Source: Vibrio variabilis
GTDB taxonomy: Bacteria > Pseudomonadota > Gammaproteobacteria > Enterobacterales > Vibrionaceae
Direction: 5' to 3'
Length of the DNA stretch: 38,086 nucleotides
Assembly (NCBI RefSeq): GCF_003263785.1
Contig: NZ_JYJK01000129.1
Coordinates: 1-38,086 of the forward strand
The translations under genes were made by a program, and so were the position numbers. Positions 8,424-16,178 of the stretch are shown piece after piece. Within the stretch, counting starts at the first letter, position 1; every line of letters starts with the position of its first letter. Under the pieces are notes generated by a model. That model saw only the letters and a program-made list of their open reading frames with translations, searched no databases and was not told the DNA's origin.

Positions 8424-8798
8424 TCCTTATCTTAGCTTTACATGCCAATTCAATTACCATGATTCTCGATGCTTGCTCAACTCAGTACCGACCCAACGTC
8501 CTGCTCTTCGCAGTTTTCACCGTCAGAACTATTCGTTTGTGCAATGAGAGGCGATTCTGCAATGGTCGCTTTTACAGATCCAACGCATCGATGTTTAAAT
8601 TATATCTTCCATCGTGACAAATATATTTAATGATAAAAAGTAAATTACCTCGCTTTTGAGGAGCTGTATCAAAGTTTCCATTACAGGGCCTGACACTTAT
8701 GTGACTTCACAACTCAACTCGTAACTCTATTGGGGTACATACCCAAAGCTAATGCGATCACATACTATTTACATTCCAATAACAAATGGAGTTGCATA
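8424..8798. other. Divergent regulatory region, LuxR-type gene / acyl-CoA ligase
   Basis: This region of 375 bases contains no supported gene. The part near 8600-8650 is AT-rich. At 8729-8753 lies TTGGGGTACATACCCAA followed by AGCTAAT: an inverted repeat TTGGG-N7-CCCAA with GGGTAC and GCTAAT, 46-70 bases upstream of the ligase start. The same two blocks occur before the MFS gene. No strong -35/-10 pair stands out. Confidence 0.5.
8729..8753 (+). promoter_or_regulatory. Candidate operator 1 of the ligase/MFS module
   Basis: The inverted repeat TTGGG-N7-CCCAA (8730-8746) and the blocks GGGTAC (8733-8738) and GCTAAT (8748-8753) are 9 bases apart. A similar pair, GGGTAC-N10-GCTAAT, lies at 10521-10542. 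The position relative to the ATG (about 46-70 bases) fits an activator site next to a promoter. The binding protein is presumed to be the divergent LuxR-type regulator; this is unproven. Confidence 0.4.
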
Positions 8799-10414
8799 AT
8801 GAAAGGTCAAATGATGAATGTCCCTCTCACCATTACTGAAATCATGCGTCATGCAGATAAAGTAAACGGTGATACTGAAGTTGTCTCAGTCACTTATGAC
8901 AATCCTCGCCACAAATACACCCTAAACGACGCATTTAAAAGAACTCGCCAGCTTGCTAATGCGCTACAATCACTTGGCCTAGAAAAAGGGCAGCGCATCG
9001 CTACGTTTGCCTGGAACGATTATCGTCATCTTGAGTTGTACTACGCCATCTCATGCTCGGGCGGCGTGTTGCACACCGTCAACCCTCGTTTATTTCCAGA
9101 GCAAATCGAGTACATCGTCAATCACGCCGAAGATACCATCGTCTTCTTTGACCCAATTTTCGCGCCGCTCATTGAAAAGCTGCAACACAAGTTCCCAACC
9201 GTGAGTCACTATGTCGCTCTCTGTGATAAAGCACACCTGCCCGATGTCGATATTGCCAACCTCACTGATTATGAATCCTTGATTGACGATCAAAGCGATG
9301 AGTTCAACTGGCCTGAGCTGGCTGAAGATGATGCGAGCTCCCTGTGCTATACCTCCGGTACGACCGGACACCCGAAAGGTGTGTTGTATTCACATCGCTC
9401 TACCGTGCTCCACTCCTTAGGTAGCGCACTACCGGACGCCTTTTCGCTCTCTATCGACGAAACTGTCATGCCGATCGTCCCTATGTTCCATGTAAACGGA
9501 TGGGGTCTTGCTTACAGTGCACCTATGACTGGCACTAAGCTCGTGATGCCGGGACCTAAGATGGCCGATGGCGAAGTGTTGAGCGATCTTATCAATAGCG
9601 AAGGCGTCACCATGACCGCTGGGGTTCCTGTCGTGTGGTTGATGCTACTGGAGTACTTAAAAAGCAATGATATTCAAGTACCGACACTGGAACGCATCGT
9701 CGTTGGTGGCTCGGCATGTCCAGAACTACTAATCAATGAGTTTGATCAGCTATTCAATGTTTCGGTTCAGCACGCTTGGGGAATGACTGAGATGAGTCCA
9801 CTTGGCACTTTCAACAAGCTAAAGCCTAGTCTCAAGCAGCAGTCAGAACAAGTGCAGATGAGCTATAAGCTTAAACAAGGGCGCATTGTATTTGGTGTCG
9901 ATATGCGAATCGAGGATTGGCAGGGACAAGAGGTGGAATGGGACGGACATCAATTTGGCGCTGTTAAAGTCAGGGGACCTTGGATCGCTTCTGGTTACTA
10001 TAAACAAGGCGAGTCCGTTGACAACAATGGCTATTTTGATACCGGCGATGTCGCCAGCGTGGATCCCCATGGCTATATGTTGATAACAGACCGCTCTAAA
10101 GATGTCATTAAATCAGGTGGTGAGTGGATTAGCTCAATTGAACTTGAAAACATCGCCGTCGGCCACCCTGATATTAAAGAAGCAGCGGTCATCGGTGTTC
10201 CTCATAAAAAATGGGGAGAAAGACCGCTACTGATTGCGGTAACCCACGATGTTGAAGTCTCTGCCGAAGCGCTGCTAGCCCATTTTGACGGTAAAGTGGC
10301 TAAATTCTGCATCCCTGATGCGGTTGAGTTTATTAAAGAGCTCCCCACACCGCTACTGGTAAACTGAGTAAGAAAGATCTGCGCAGCAAATACGCCGACT
10401 ACATTCTAGGTTAA
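8799..10414 (+). CDS. AlkK-like acyl-CoA ligase (one frameshift near the 3' end)
   Basis: An AMP-forming carboxylate-CoA ligase of the ANL superfamily, closest in my reading to medium-chain AlkK and related DmdB-type enzymes. The A3 motif SLCYTSGTTGHPKG, the motif HAWGMTEMSP, the hinge region YFDTGDVASVD and DRSKDVIKSGGEWIS are intact. The start MKGQMMNVPLTI at 8799 has GGAG 7 bases upstream. Near 10326-10329 a run of four C needs a fifth: correcting it turns the premature end PTPLLVN into LPHTATGKLSKKDLRSKY, restoring the catalytic A10 lysine and a 538-residue protein ending at 10414. The substrate is unknown. A neighbouring transporter and regulator suggest uptake and activation of an external carboxylic acid. 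Confidence 0.88.
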
Positions 10415-10512
10415 CCCGCCCTCGCCTTACCTCTCCTATCGGGTCTTTGTGTTCTTGCAAAGACTCGAATTTGACATGAAACACAATAATTACATCCATT
10501 AACATCTTTGTA

Positions 10513-10542
10513 ACCCAAATGGGTACTACATCAATTGCTAAT
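10513..10542 (+). promoter_or_regulatory. Candidate operator 2 of the ligase/MFS module
   Basis: A perfect 12-bp palindrome-like element ACCCAAATGGGT (10513-10524, arms ACCCA/TGGGT) overlaps GGGTAC (10521-10526), with GCTAAT (10537-10542) ten bases on. It lies 59-88 bases upstream of the MFS start and mirrors the elements upstream of the ligase. Confidence 0.4.
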
Positions 10543-10600
10543 TAACGCTCACTATTAACATATCTATAACAAACTGTTCAAGGATGGATAGGAGCTCAAT

Positions 10601-11832
10601 ATGCTAAACACTTTTATTAGCCCAAAACGGACGATTGATTCTAAAGCGCTTATCATCGCAGCTATGATGCTGGTGATGTTTGCGCCTAACGCGTTTAACT
10701 TTTTACCCTTTATGCTGGGTGGTGCAGCAGAAGCCATGGCACTCGATGATGCGCAAATTGAAAGCATCGCCATGTACGAACTGCTTGCCACAGCCCTCTC
10801 TTCTTTACTTTTTTCGCTACTTCTAATTCGCCGTGTTAACTGGCGTTATATAGGTTACATTGCCGCTATCGCACTGATTGCAGGTAACTACATGAGTATG
10901 ACTGCGCAGGACTTCGATAGCTTTATCACCAGCCGCCTTATTGCAGGCAGCGGCCAGGGTATCGGTTACTCTTTAGGCCTAGTGGGGATGAGTGTCACTA
11001 AGCACCCAGGTCGTAACTTTGGTTATATGATTGCCGCTCTGAACGTTTGGCTGATCACTTGGTTCATTTTGATCCCAGAGCTCATGGCAGAATTCGGCCT
11101 TAACGCGCTCTACCAATTCTTTATGTTTGCCTCGGCGCTATGTTTGGTCGCTTTCTGGTTCTACCCTGATAATGGCCGTGTTGAGAAAGACAAAGAGCTC
11201 TCTTCTGCACACGGTAATAGCGTAGACAAAAAGAAATACGTGGTTCCTATGATTTGGGTTGGCGGCGCATTCTTAGTCTACAGCTTAAGCTTGGTATCAT
11301 TTATCCGTATATCGAGATCATCGGTGCAGACATGCAAGCGTCGACTGAAGATGTGGGTTTGGTGTTGGCAGTGGGCTCAGTGATGGCCGTTATCGGTGGC
11401 ATTCTGACTGCGGTTGTTGACAAGAAATACAGCCATACCACCATCATTGTTTCTCTTAGTGTGATTAACGCGGCGGTCTGTTTTGGTATGGCAAGCACCA
11501 ACGACACCACATCATTCCTAGGCTTCTCAGCGTTTTACATCATGCTGTGGAACATGATGTACGCTCGCTACTACACAGCATTGGCTACCACAGATAAGTC
11601 AGGTTACTTCAGCTCATACGGGCCAGAGATTGGTACAGTAGGTCTAGCGGCAGGTCCAATTGTTGCACAGGCGGCAACAGCAACAGGCGATTTCCAAGGA
11701 CAGGTCGGTGTTGGTGCTGTCTGCATCGCTGTGGCAACCGTAATGGTATTTATTGGTCTTGGTAAATCTAAACTGATAGAACGAGGGGTGCTCGCCAATC
11801 TGACTCAGGGCAGCAAAAAGCTTAAGTCATAA
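10601..11832 (+). CDS. MFS transporter (one frameshift)
   Basis: An inner-membrane transporter of the major facilitator type. There are about 12 hydrophobic segments in two halves, separated by a charged loop near residues 190-212 (NGRVEKDKELSSAHG...DKKK). GGAG lies six bases before the ATG. The frame breaks around 11285-11305. One missing base (in the GG or CC run of that stretch) joins GGAFLVYSLSL to PYIEIIGADMQAS and gives 410 residues. It follows the AlkK-like ligase by 186 bases and has its own candidate operator, so it is probably co-regulated rather than strictly co-transcribed. The substrate cannot be read from sequence; a carboxylate for the ligase is an inference. Confidence 0.85.
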
Positions 11833-11850
11833 ATTCAACAACATAGGCTA

Positions 11851-11893
11851 GGTAAAGCGTCGGAGCCACTGCCCAATGTCCGACGCTTTAACC
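11851..11893. terminator. Convergent terminator after the MFS gene
   Basis: A long stem GGTAAAGCGTCGGA/TCCGACGCTTTA-ACC (11851-11864 and 11879-11893, one bulge) lies between two convergent genes. The 3' tail is short on T in both directions, so termination could be shared and imperfect. Confidence 0.6.
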
Positions 11894-11915
11894 GTGTTTA
11901 ACGCCTAACTATCTG

Positions 11916-12899
11916 TTACTGGTTATTATCTGCTGGAAATACCACGCCAGTCTGGCGGCGAACTTCAGTGATGATATGGGCAATCGTCAGCGAACGCTGA
12001 GTCGCGTGCTCATCCATTTCTCCTTTCAGAATCATCGATGCAAAGGCGTTGGCTTCATACATCATGCTGTTCTCAACTTGCTCAGTTTCAAAATGAGTGC
12101 GTTCACCATTTCGAGCATACAAATCAAAGCCCAAACACTCCGAAAAATCAGGAAGCAATAAGCTGCCCTCTTCCCCTTGGATCTCACTCGTTGAGTAACT
12201 GTTGCTCACTTTAGAATGGCTTAAAGTAACATCAAACTCTGGATAGCGAAGTAGCACGCTGCCATGGGCATCAACCCCCGACTCCAACAGATGAGCACTG
12301 GCTTGGATCTGATCCGGCGCACCAAACAGTTCCACAGCGGCTGCAACGGAGTAGAAACCAATATCCATGATTGAGCCATTGGAAAACTCAGGGTTAAAGG
12401 TATTCGGGTTTTCGCCATCTAGGTACTTTTGGTAACGGGATGAGTACTGGCAGTACGTTAAGTGTGCCTTATGCAGTTTCCCTAAGTGTGCTAGCGCGTT
12501 TTTAGCTTCAATAAAATTAGGTAGGTAAGCCGTTTTAAACGCTTCCATCAACACCACGTTATTGGCTTTAGCGACTTCAAACATCGATGCAACTTGGGTT
12601 AAGTTCGATGCCATTGGCTTTTCACAAATGACATGCTTCCCCGCTTCCATCATTTGTATTGCTTGAGCACTGTGAAGGCTGTTTGGTGAGGCAATGTAAA
12701 CCGCATCAATCTCTTTTGATGCCGCAAGCTCCTCTAATGAGTCAATAAATAGAGTAGCGCCAAGCGGCTCACCGAATGCACGCGCTTTATCAAGCGCACG
12801 TGAATAAACCCCTCGAATCACAAACTGTTCGGTTTGCAGTGCCGCGCGAGCAAATTTCTCGCTAATCCAGTTTGTGCCGATAATTGCAAGCTGAAGCAT
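11916..12899 (-). CDS. Gfo/Idh/MocA family oxidoreductase
   Basis: A soluble NAD(P)-dependent dehydrogenase of 327 residues. The N-terminal Rossmann fold is visible (LAIIGTNWISEKF, a variant of the glycine-rich loop), followed by VYIASPNSLH and the family motif GKHVICEKPMASN with the catalytic-region EKP. The C-terminal alpha/beta domain carries the substrate-side motif FNPEFSNGSIMDIGFY. AAGGAA precedes the ATG. Substrate specificity within this large family (sugars, inositols, related polyols) is not predictable. It is monocistronic and convergent with the MFS gene. Confidence 0.88.
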   Translation of the reverse strand: MLQLAIIGTNWISEKFARAALQTEQFVIRGVYSRALDKARAFGEPLGATLFIDSLEELAASKEIDAVYIASPNSLHSAQAIQMMEAGKHVICEKPMASNLTQVASMFEVAKANNVVLMEAFKTAYLPNFIEAKNALAHLGKLHKAHLTYCQYSSRYQKYLDGENPNTFNPEFSNGSIMDIGFYSVAAAVELFGAPDQIQASAHLLESGVDAHGSVLLRYPEFDVTLSHSKVSNSYSTSEIQGEEGSLLLPDFSECLGFDLYARNGERTHFETEQVENSMMYEANAFASMILKGEMDEHATQRSLTIAHIITEVRRQTGVVFPADNNQ

Positions 12900-13045
12900 A
12901 GTGTTTCCTTATCCTTTTTATTTCTACTTAAGTAGCTGTGGCTAAGGTTACTCTTTGACATCATCAATGCCAATATCGCTATGTATTAATTTGAGAAGCG
13001 GATGACCCCATTTCTTAAATAAAAAGGCGAAAATAAAAGGCGGAA

Positions 13046-13074
13046 ATAAAAAAGGCGCCAATAACTAGCGCCTT
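13046..13074 (-). terminator. Terminator of the FMN-type reductase gene
   Basis: AAGGCGC/GCGCCTT (13052-13058 and 13068-13074) is followed on the minus strand by a T-rich run. It lies 33 bases past the stop codon at 13107. Confidence 0.75.
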
Positions 13075-13106
13075 CAATTGAGGAAGGTATAAGAACAAAA
13101 ATTTGA

Positions 13107-13628
13107 TCAGAGCTGCTTAATGGCTGATTGAACTTTATCGACCAACTCAGCGTTGGTGAGCTGACCCGATTCAAGGTCAAAATTATCGTAAAAGCTCGGC
13201 ACAGAGATACTCGCTTTTACATTACCGCCAAAGTAAGGCGCGGAATTGGTTGCCGCCGCAAGTACGCTTGCAGCGCCGCCTGGTCCTGGTGAAGTAGCCA
13301 GATAAACCGCAGGAATGCCTCTGAAGACTTCACGGTCAATACGTGTCGCCCAATCAAACAGGTTCTTGTACGCGGCTGGATGGTGACCGTTGTGCTCAGC
13401 ATAGGAAATGACCAGTGCATCCGCGGTTGCAATCGCATCAAGAAACGCTTTGGCACCTTCTGCCTGACCAATTTCTTTCTCTTTATCTTCCGAGAAAAGC
13501 GGGACATCAAACTGAGTAAGGTCAAGCACCTCAACGTCGGCGCCTTCAATTAAACTGGCGGCGTAGGTGGCGAGTGCTTTGTTAATAGAAGTGCTGCTAG
13601 TGCTTGCGCCAAATGCGATAACTTTCAT
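13107..13628 (-). CDS. NADPH-dependent FMN reductase family protein
   Basis: A small cytosolic flavoprotein of 173 residues with the flavodoxin-like fold of the FMN_red family. The N-terminal phosphate-binding loop reads GASTSSTSINKALA, followed by ALVISYAEHNGHHPAAYKNLFDW, the region that usually contacts the flavin and substrate. Members reduce quinones, chromate or azo dyes with NAD(P)H. The electron acceptor here is unknown. AAGGGAA precedes the start. The gene is monocistronic with its own terminator. Confidence 0.85.
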   Translation of the reverse strand: MKVIAFGASTSSTSINKALATYAASLIEGADVEVLDLTQFDVPLFSEDKEKEIGQAEGAKAFLDAIATADALVISYAEHNGHHPAAYKNLFDWATRIDREVFRGIPAVYLATSPGPGGAASVLAAATNSAPYFGGNVKASISVPSFYDNFDLESGQLTNAELVDKVQSAIKQL

Positions 13629-13758
13629 AGTCGATTCCCTTTCGTCTCACATAGTGTTTGATTAAAGGTTAACCGTTCTGCTTGATCCAGCAAGAGAGAA
13701 AATCCTATCTAGTTCATCGAATTTTTCGAACAAGCGCATTCTATGTTTATTCTCGTTA

Positions 13759-14022
13759 CTATATTGTCGCTTGTAGTTCAGTCCAAAGATCATGAACAAT
13801 AACGCGATCTGCTGGGCTCAGCTCTGATTTGGCTTCGTCAAGGCTTGCTTGGATTCGTGATTTAAACTCAGCAAGATCGACAATCCCATCTTCTTCACAT
13901 GACGCAGCAGACAGTGAAATGTGACCACGCAAGTAACCACCAGCGAACAGCTCATCATCGGAAGCTTGAGTGATTCGAGAATCAATGGTTTCTAACAGTT
14001 TTTCTTCGTATTCAATAATCAT
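13759..14022 (-). CDS. yfcL: YfcL family protein
   Basis: An 87-residue acidic, helical protein recognised as YfcL by its sequence (start MIIEYEEKLLETIDSRI, middle GGYLRGHISLSAA) and by its position beside epmC, as in E. coli. No catalytic motif is visible and the function is unknown. It lies 41 bases after epmC on the same strand and is probably co-transcribed with it. Confidence 0.85.
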   Translation of the reverse strand: MIIEYEEKLLETIDSRITQASDDELFAGGYLRGHISLSAASCEEDGIVDLAEFKSRIQASLDEAKSELSPADRVIVHDLWTELQATI

Positions 14023-14063
14023 GTTGAGGCTCTTTAATAGTATTTTGATGATAGAGCTTCGCT

Positions 14064-14594
14064 CTAGCGCACCACAAAGGTGTTATGAGTCAATTCAGGG
14101 GTTTGATAAAAGCGGCGCAATGCATCTGACAGCTGTTTTACACGAGGTGGAATACCCTTCTCGAGGATAGAGAGAACCTCTGCATGAACCTTGCCCATAA
14201 ATCCAAGACGATCCGGTTCAAAGTCGCCACTTAGGTTATCGCAACTGACTGAAAACGGGAATCCAGCACTAGCGCTAAGGATCCATTCATAGGCTTGAGG
14301 ACGGATCTCTACTTTCTCGAACTCGGCTTGAACCTCTGCGGTGCGACCATCTGGTTGATACCAATACCCAAAGTCTTCCAACAGTCTTCTCTCGGGGCCG
14401 GCGACACACCAATGCGCAATCTCATGCAATGCTGAGGCATAGAACCCTCTCGCGAAAACAATACGATGGTAATCCACCTTATCGTCAGCAGGGAGGTAAA
14501 TAGGCTCATCGCCACCTAACTCTAGTTTGGTGCGATAATCATCGAAAAATGTTTGATTGAAAACAGTAATAAGGTCTTGGTACTCGTGGTGCAT
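14064..14594 (-). CDS. epmC: Elongation factor P hydroxylase EpmC
   Basis: It hydroxylates the beta-lysylated lysine of elongation factor P, the final step of that modification. The 176-residue protein has the conserved metal-site region HEIAHW (His57, Glu58, His61), followed by DFGYWYQPDGR and a downstream EF region, as in the family formerly named YfcM. Upstream spacing gives no strong ribosome site, so the start rests on homology and length (E. coli about 182). It is followed by yfcL. Confidence 0.9.
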   Translation of the reverse strand: MHHEYQDLITVFNQTFFDDYRTKLELGGDEPIYLPADDKVDYHRIVFARGFYASALHEIAHWCVAGPERRLLEDFGYWYQPDGRTAEVQAEFEKVEIRPQAYEWILSASAGFPFSVSCDNLSGDFEPDRLGFMGKVHAEVLSILEKGIPPRVKQLSDALRRFYQTPELTHNTFVVR

Positions 14595-14831
14595 AACAAT
14601 AGTGTCGCGATAACAATTGGCGTTATTGTGTATTCAATCGCAAGCGACGTAAAGCGCAAACTGAACAAAGCAAACTTAGTGGTCATTTCTTGGTATCGAA
14701 AAGCGTGATTAATCCCGAAAAAAGATTAGTTTAAGTAATCCGAAAAACGTTTGCGCAGAAAAACATTTCATTCGTCAACTTTGACACAAATCACTACACT
14801 GTCGCCTCTTCATTTTTTCGAGTTTTGAGTT

Positions 14832-15455
14832 ATGTTGCTCACCGTCTTATACATCATCGGCATCACGGCAGAAGCGATGACTGGCGCGCTTAGTGCGGGC
14901 CGACGTAACATGGATTGGTTTGGTGTCATGCTCGTTGCCAGTGCAACCGCAATTGGTGGTGGTACGGTACGCGACATCTTACTGGGTCACTATCCGCTAG
15001 GTTGGGTAAAACATCCTGAGTTTTTGGCCATTACTTGCCTTGCTGGGATCCTGACAACAGGACTGGCAAAATGGATTATTAAATTTAAAGGTGTGTTCCT
15101 AAGACTCGATGCGCTTGGTTTAGTGGTGTTTACCGTTATCGGCACCAATGTAGGACTGAGCATGGGCTTGCACCCGTTCATTTGTGTAGTGTCTGGTCTC
15201 GTCACAGGCGTATTTGGTGGCCTATTGCGTGATTTAATTTGTCGCCAAACGCCACTAGTACTTCATCAGGAGCTGTACGCGTCTATTTCTGTCGCCGCAG
15301 CCTGCCTATACTTGGCGCTGCTTGAGTACGGGTTATCAACGCTATCAACTACCGTCATCACGTTGGTGGTTGGCTATACATTGCGTATGGCAGCAGTCCG
15401 CTTCAAATGGCGTTTACCTTCATTCCAGTTAGACAGTGAAGAAGCACTGCATTAA
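14832..15455 (+). CDS. TRIC/UPF0126 (YadS/YicG-type) membrane protein
   Basis: A 207-residue inner-membrane protein with two repeated glycine-rich units (IGGGTVRDILLGHYP near residues 41-55, and VFGGLLRDLICRQTP further on). This is the signature of the UPF0126 family, related to trimeric intracellular cation channels. About seven membrane helices are expected. Some relatives have been linked to amino-acid uptake, but no substrate can be assigned. The ribosome site is weak (GAG near the ATG). It is transcribed divergently from epmC across a 237-base gap. Confidence 0.87.
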   Translation: MLLTVLYIIGITAEAMTGALSAGRRNMDWFGVMLVASATAIGGGTVRDILLGHYPLGWVKHPEFLAITCLAGILTTGLAKWIIKFKGVFLRLDALGLVVFTVIGTNVGLSMGLHPFICVVSGLVTGVFGGLLRDLICRQTPLVLHQELYASISVAAACLYLALLEYGLSTLSTTVITLVVGYTLRMAAVRFKWRLPSFQLDSEEALH

Positions 15456-15625
15456 TTCGACTTCTAGTCTCAAATGACGCCGAAGCTGGTATTCACAACT
15501 TGAATATCAGCTTTATTGTCTCCCTCATCGTTCTATATATCACCTGTCGGTATAGTGAGTGTCATCCAAGGCAATCACCAACCAACGCCCCAACAATAAA
15601 GAGGCGTAACAAAACAGGTAATATT

Positions 15626-16098
15626 ATGCTTTCATCAAAACTGCTGACATCAAAAACTTTTAAAGCCTTCGCTCTCGTGATGGCGCTATTTGCAACAGGA
15701 TGTGCATCAAACAAAGCCACGGATGAAGACACTGCTAACCGCAATGAAGCGCGTAATCGTGGTGCGATTGGCGGCGCTCTAATTGGTGTGACAGCCGGTG
15801 TGTTAACAGGTAGTCCAGAAGTAGCGGTTAAAGCGGGTACCGCAGGTGCGGTTGCTGGTGGTGTATCAGGCTCAATGAAAGATACGGCAGAAGCGCGTGA
15901 AACTGAACGTACAGAAATCTGGCAGAAAGCTTACAGAAAGACACCCGTTCAGACTCGGAAAAGCGTGTAGCTGAACTAGAAGCAGAAATCCGCATCAAAG
16001 AGCTAGAAAAACAAATCGCAGAGATGGAAAAACAGCAACCAGAACCAACCGCGAGCTCGACATCATCAGATTCTGAACAGGAAAAGAGTAAGTCATAA
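15626..16098 (+). CDS. Small glycine-zipper lipoprotein (one frameshift)
   Basis: A probable envelope lipoprotein. It has a basic/hydrophobic signal (SKTFKAFALVMALFATGC) with a Cys in an atypical lipobox (ATGC), then a short polar linker, a Gly/Ala-rich stretch (GAIGGALIGVTAGVLTG and GTAGAVAGGVSG) typical of glycine-zipper domains, and a C-terminal coiled coil (AELEAEIRIKELEKQIAEME). The frame breaks near 15921. One missing base links TEI to AESLQKDTRSDSEKRVAEL, extending the protein from the apparent stop at 15970 to 16098 (157 residues). The start at 15626 follows CAGG and places the signal at the N-terminus; the longer frame upstream is not used. I know no function for it. Confidence 0.7.
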
Positions 16099-16143
16099 CA
16101 CGTCTGTGGCTAGAGTGTTCTGTAACAAACTTGGCTTGAAACC

Positions 16144-16173
16144 TCGGCTCCAACGGTTTTCCGTTGGAGCCGA
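16144..16173. terminator. Convergent terminator after the lipoprotein gene
   Basis: A perfect 13-bp stem TCGGCTCCAACGG/CCGTTGGAGCCGA with loop TTTT lies between two convergent genes, five bases from the EF-G-like stop codon. The following plus-strand sequence is CTTATTT. Confidence 0.8.
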
Positions 16174-16178
16174 CTTAT

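Noticed and set aside
8700..8720. CRP site at TGTGACTTCACA
   Set aside because: The half-sites are only two bases apart instead of six, so CRP would not bind it in the usual way.
15500..15970. Lipoprotein gene starting at 15500 and ending at 15970
   Set aside because: The first 42 residues are not signal-like, a proper signal starts at 15626, and the end is caused by a one-base break before a coiled coil.
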